Source: Labilithrix sp.
Lineage (GTDB): Bacteria > Myxococcota_A > Polyangia > Polyangiales > Polyangiaceae
Assembly (NCBI GenBank): GCA_019637195.1
Contig: JAHBWA010000051.1
Location: forward strand, 1-56,127
Length of the DNA stretch: 56,127 nucleotides
Direction of reading: 5' to 3'
The position numbers were made by a program, and so were the translations under genes. Shown here piece by piece: positions 55,385 to 56,127 of the stretch; the stretch's first letter is position 1; each line of letters starts with the position of its first letter. Under the pieces are notes generated by a model. The model searched no databases and was not told the origin of the DNA. It saw nothing but the letters and a program-made list of their open reading frames with translations.

Positions 55385-56107
55385 TCACTTGCAATCGATT
55401 GGGCGGCCCGGACGGTTCGTGACGGTGCAGGACGTCTTGCAGGTGATCGACTTCGTGAAGACGCCGCCCTGGCAGACGAGCTCGGTCTTCCCGTCGACCG
55501 AGCACACGACCTGCCCGGGGATCCCGCAGGGATCCCCCGCGAGCGACTGCGTGAGGTCGCACGACGGCGTCTCGCCGCGGCTGAAGCACCCGTGCTGCCC
55601 GCGGCAGTAGCGGTAGAGCGCGAACTTGCCGTCGCGGCAGACGACCATGTGCTTCTGATCGCCGGAGCACGCGACCGCGCCCTGCGTCTTGCACGCATCG
55701 CCTTGCTCGGCGATCGACGTGTCGCACGAGACCGAGCGCCCGAGCATCGTGCAGCCCGCCTTGCCCCGGCACTCGAGCCACGGCTCGAACTTGCCGTGCT
55801 TGCAGATCACCGCGCGCCGCTTGTCGGGTGAGCACGCATACTCGTCGTCCTCCTCACCGAGGCACGGATCGCCGGCGCTCGCGATCGAGTCGTCGCAGCT
55901 CGCGTGGTCCTTGTACTTCGCGCAGCCCAGCGGGCCAGCGCAGGCGACCTCGACGAAGGTGCCGCCATGGCAGGCGAGCGCCGTTTGCGGGTCGATGCAG
56001 GTCGACTCCGTGCCCTTGCAGCTACCGCCCGCCTTCTTCTTGCAACCGGCGGCGAGGACCGCCGCGGCGGCGAACGCGAACACGACGACGACGCGCGACT
56101 TGCTCAT
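55385..56107 (-). CDS. Cys-rich repeat lipoprotein
   Basis: A 240-aa exported protein: the signal peptide MSKSRVVVVFAFAAAAVLAAGC gives acylated C22, followed by KKKAGG. About four repeats of ~48 residues follow, each with a GD/G-C start, an x-C-S-D turn, C-(K/R)-(D/H)-GKF, C(R/A)G-x-x-GC and a closing SCD: for example GDPCLGEEDDEYACS, CKHGKFEPWLECRGKAGC and SCDTSIAEQGDAC. The six-Cys pattern suggests three disulfides per repeat. No enzyme motif. The gene is close to the right edge but complete, with ATG at 56107. Its 3' end meets the 31-bp tandem repeats. Confidence 0.82.
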   Translation of the reverse strand: MSKSRVVVVFAFAAAAVLAAGCKKKAGGSCKGTESTCIDPQTALACHGGTFVEVACAGPLGCAKYKDHASCDDSIASAGDPCLGEEDDEYACSPDKRRAVICKHGKFEPWLECRGKAGCTMLGRSVSCDTSIAEQGDACKTQGAVACSGDQKHMVVCRDGKFALYRYCRGQHGCFSRGETPSCDLTQSLAGDPCGIPGQVVCSVDGKTELVCQGGVFTKSITCKTSCTVTNRPGRPIDCK

Positions 56108-56127
56108 GGGCGGGGAGGCCCGGCGCG

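Overview
The window is GC-rich (roughly 70%) bacterial chromosome with densely packed genes and almost no insertion-sequence, phage or CRISPR content. Several traits point to a member of the Myxococcota, probably Polyangiales-like: two eukaryotic-type Ser/Thr kinases, an FHA-GGDEF protein, about eleven predicted lipoproteins with Asp/Ala/Gly-rich linkers, CX4CH cytochrome-like motifs, many GTG/TTG starts and 4-nt ATGA/GTGA overlaps. This is inference from gene style; no rRNA or other marker is present.

Layout. 1-3649: a CusBA-type RND metal-efflux operon (minus, its permease cut by the window edge) divergent from an OmpR-type response regulator and sensor kinase, with a perfect palindrome between them. 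3659-7574 (minus): carotenoid oxygenase and two thiolases in a tight operon. 7619-10829 (minus): a zinc-ribbon/PH-like protein, a CAP-domain lipoprotein and a DUF6986 aldolase-like protein. 11140-15375: one polypeptide joining topoisomerase III to RecQ helicase through a 4 x 51-bp repeat linker. 15577-19934: lipoproteins, a permuted NlpC/P60-like protein, RecX and a small exported beta-repeat protein. 19958-26511: Ser/Thr kinase, VanW protein, YebC regulator and a LysM lytic transglycosylase. 26573-33027: surface and outer-membrane proteins (PD40-like lipoprotein, FadL, PepSY-like, PHP phosphoesterase with a membrane partner, ZU5-like lipoprotein).

33071-37078 holds a very large envelope protein of unknown function, divergent from glmU. 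38742-40351 is a GAF histidine kinase with its response regulator; 40689-42682 is murA-hisG, overlapping by 4 nt. 42802-46950: a GNAT acetyltransferase, a ComEA-like protein with a tiny partner, two coupled lipoproteins and a Tat-exported DUF362 protein. 47050-48012 is a diguanylate cyclase with an FHA sensor. 48041-52761 (minus) holds an outer-membrane barrel, a 13-heme cytochrome c, an 84-aa protein and a lipoprotein with a CX4CH motif: a candidate electron conduit. 52973-56107: a second Ser/Thr kinase, an FGE-like lipoprotein, five 31-bp tandem repeats and a Cys-rich repeat lipoprotein.

The main themes are envelope building (GlmU, MurA, lytic transglycosylase, VanW, FadL), signalling (two two-component pairs, two kinases, one cyclic-di-GMP synthase), DNA repair (TopoIII-RecQ, RecX) and surface redox chemistry. 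The strongest leads are the TopoIII-RecQ fusion and the barrel-multiheme cytochrome locus.
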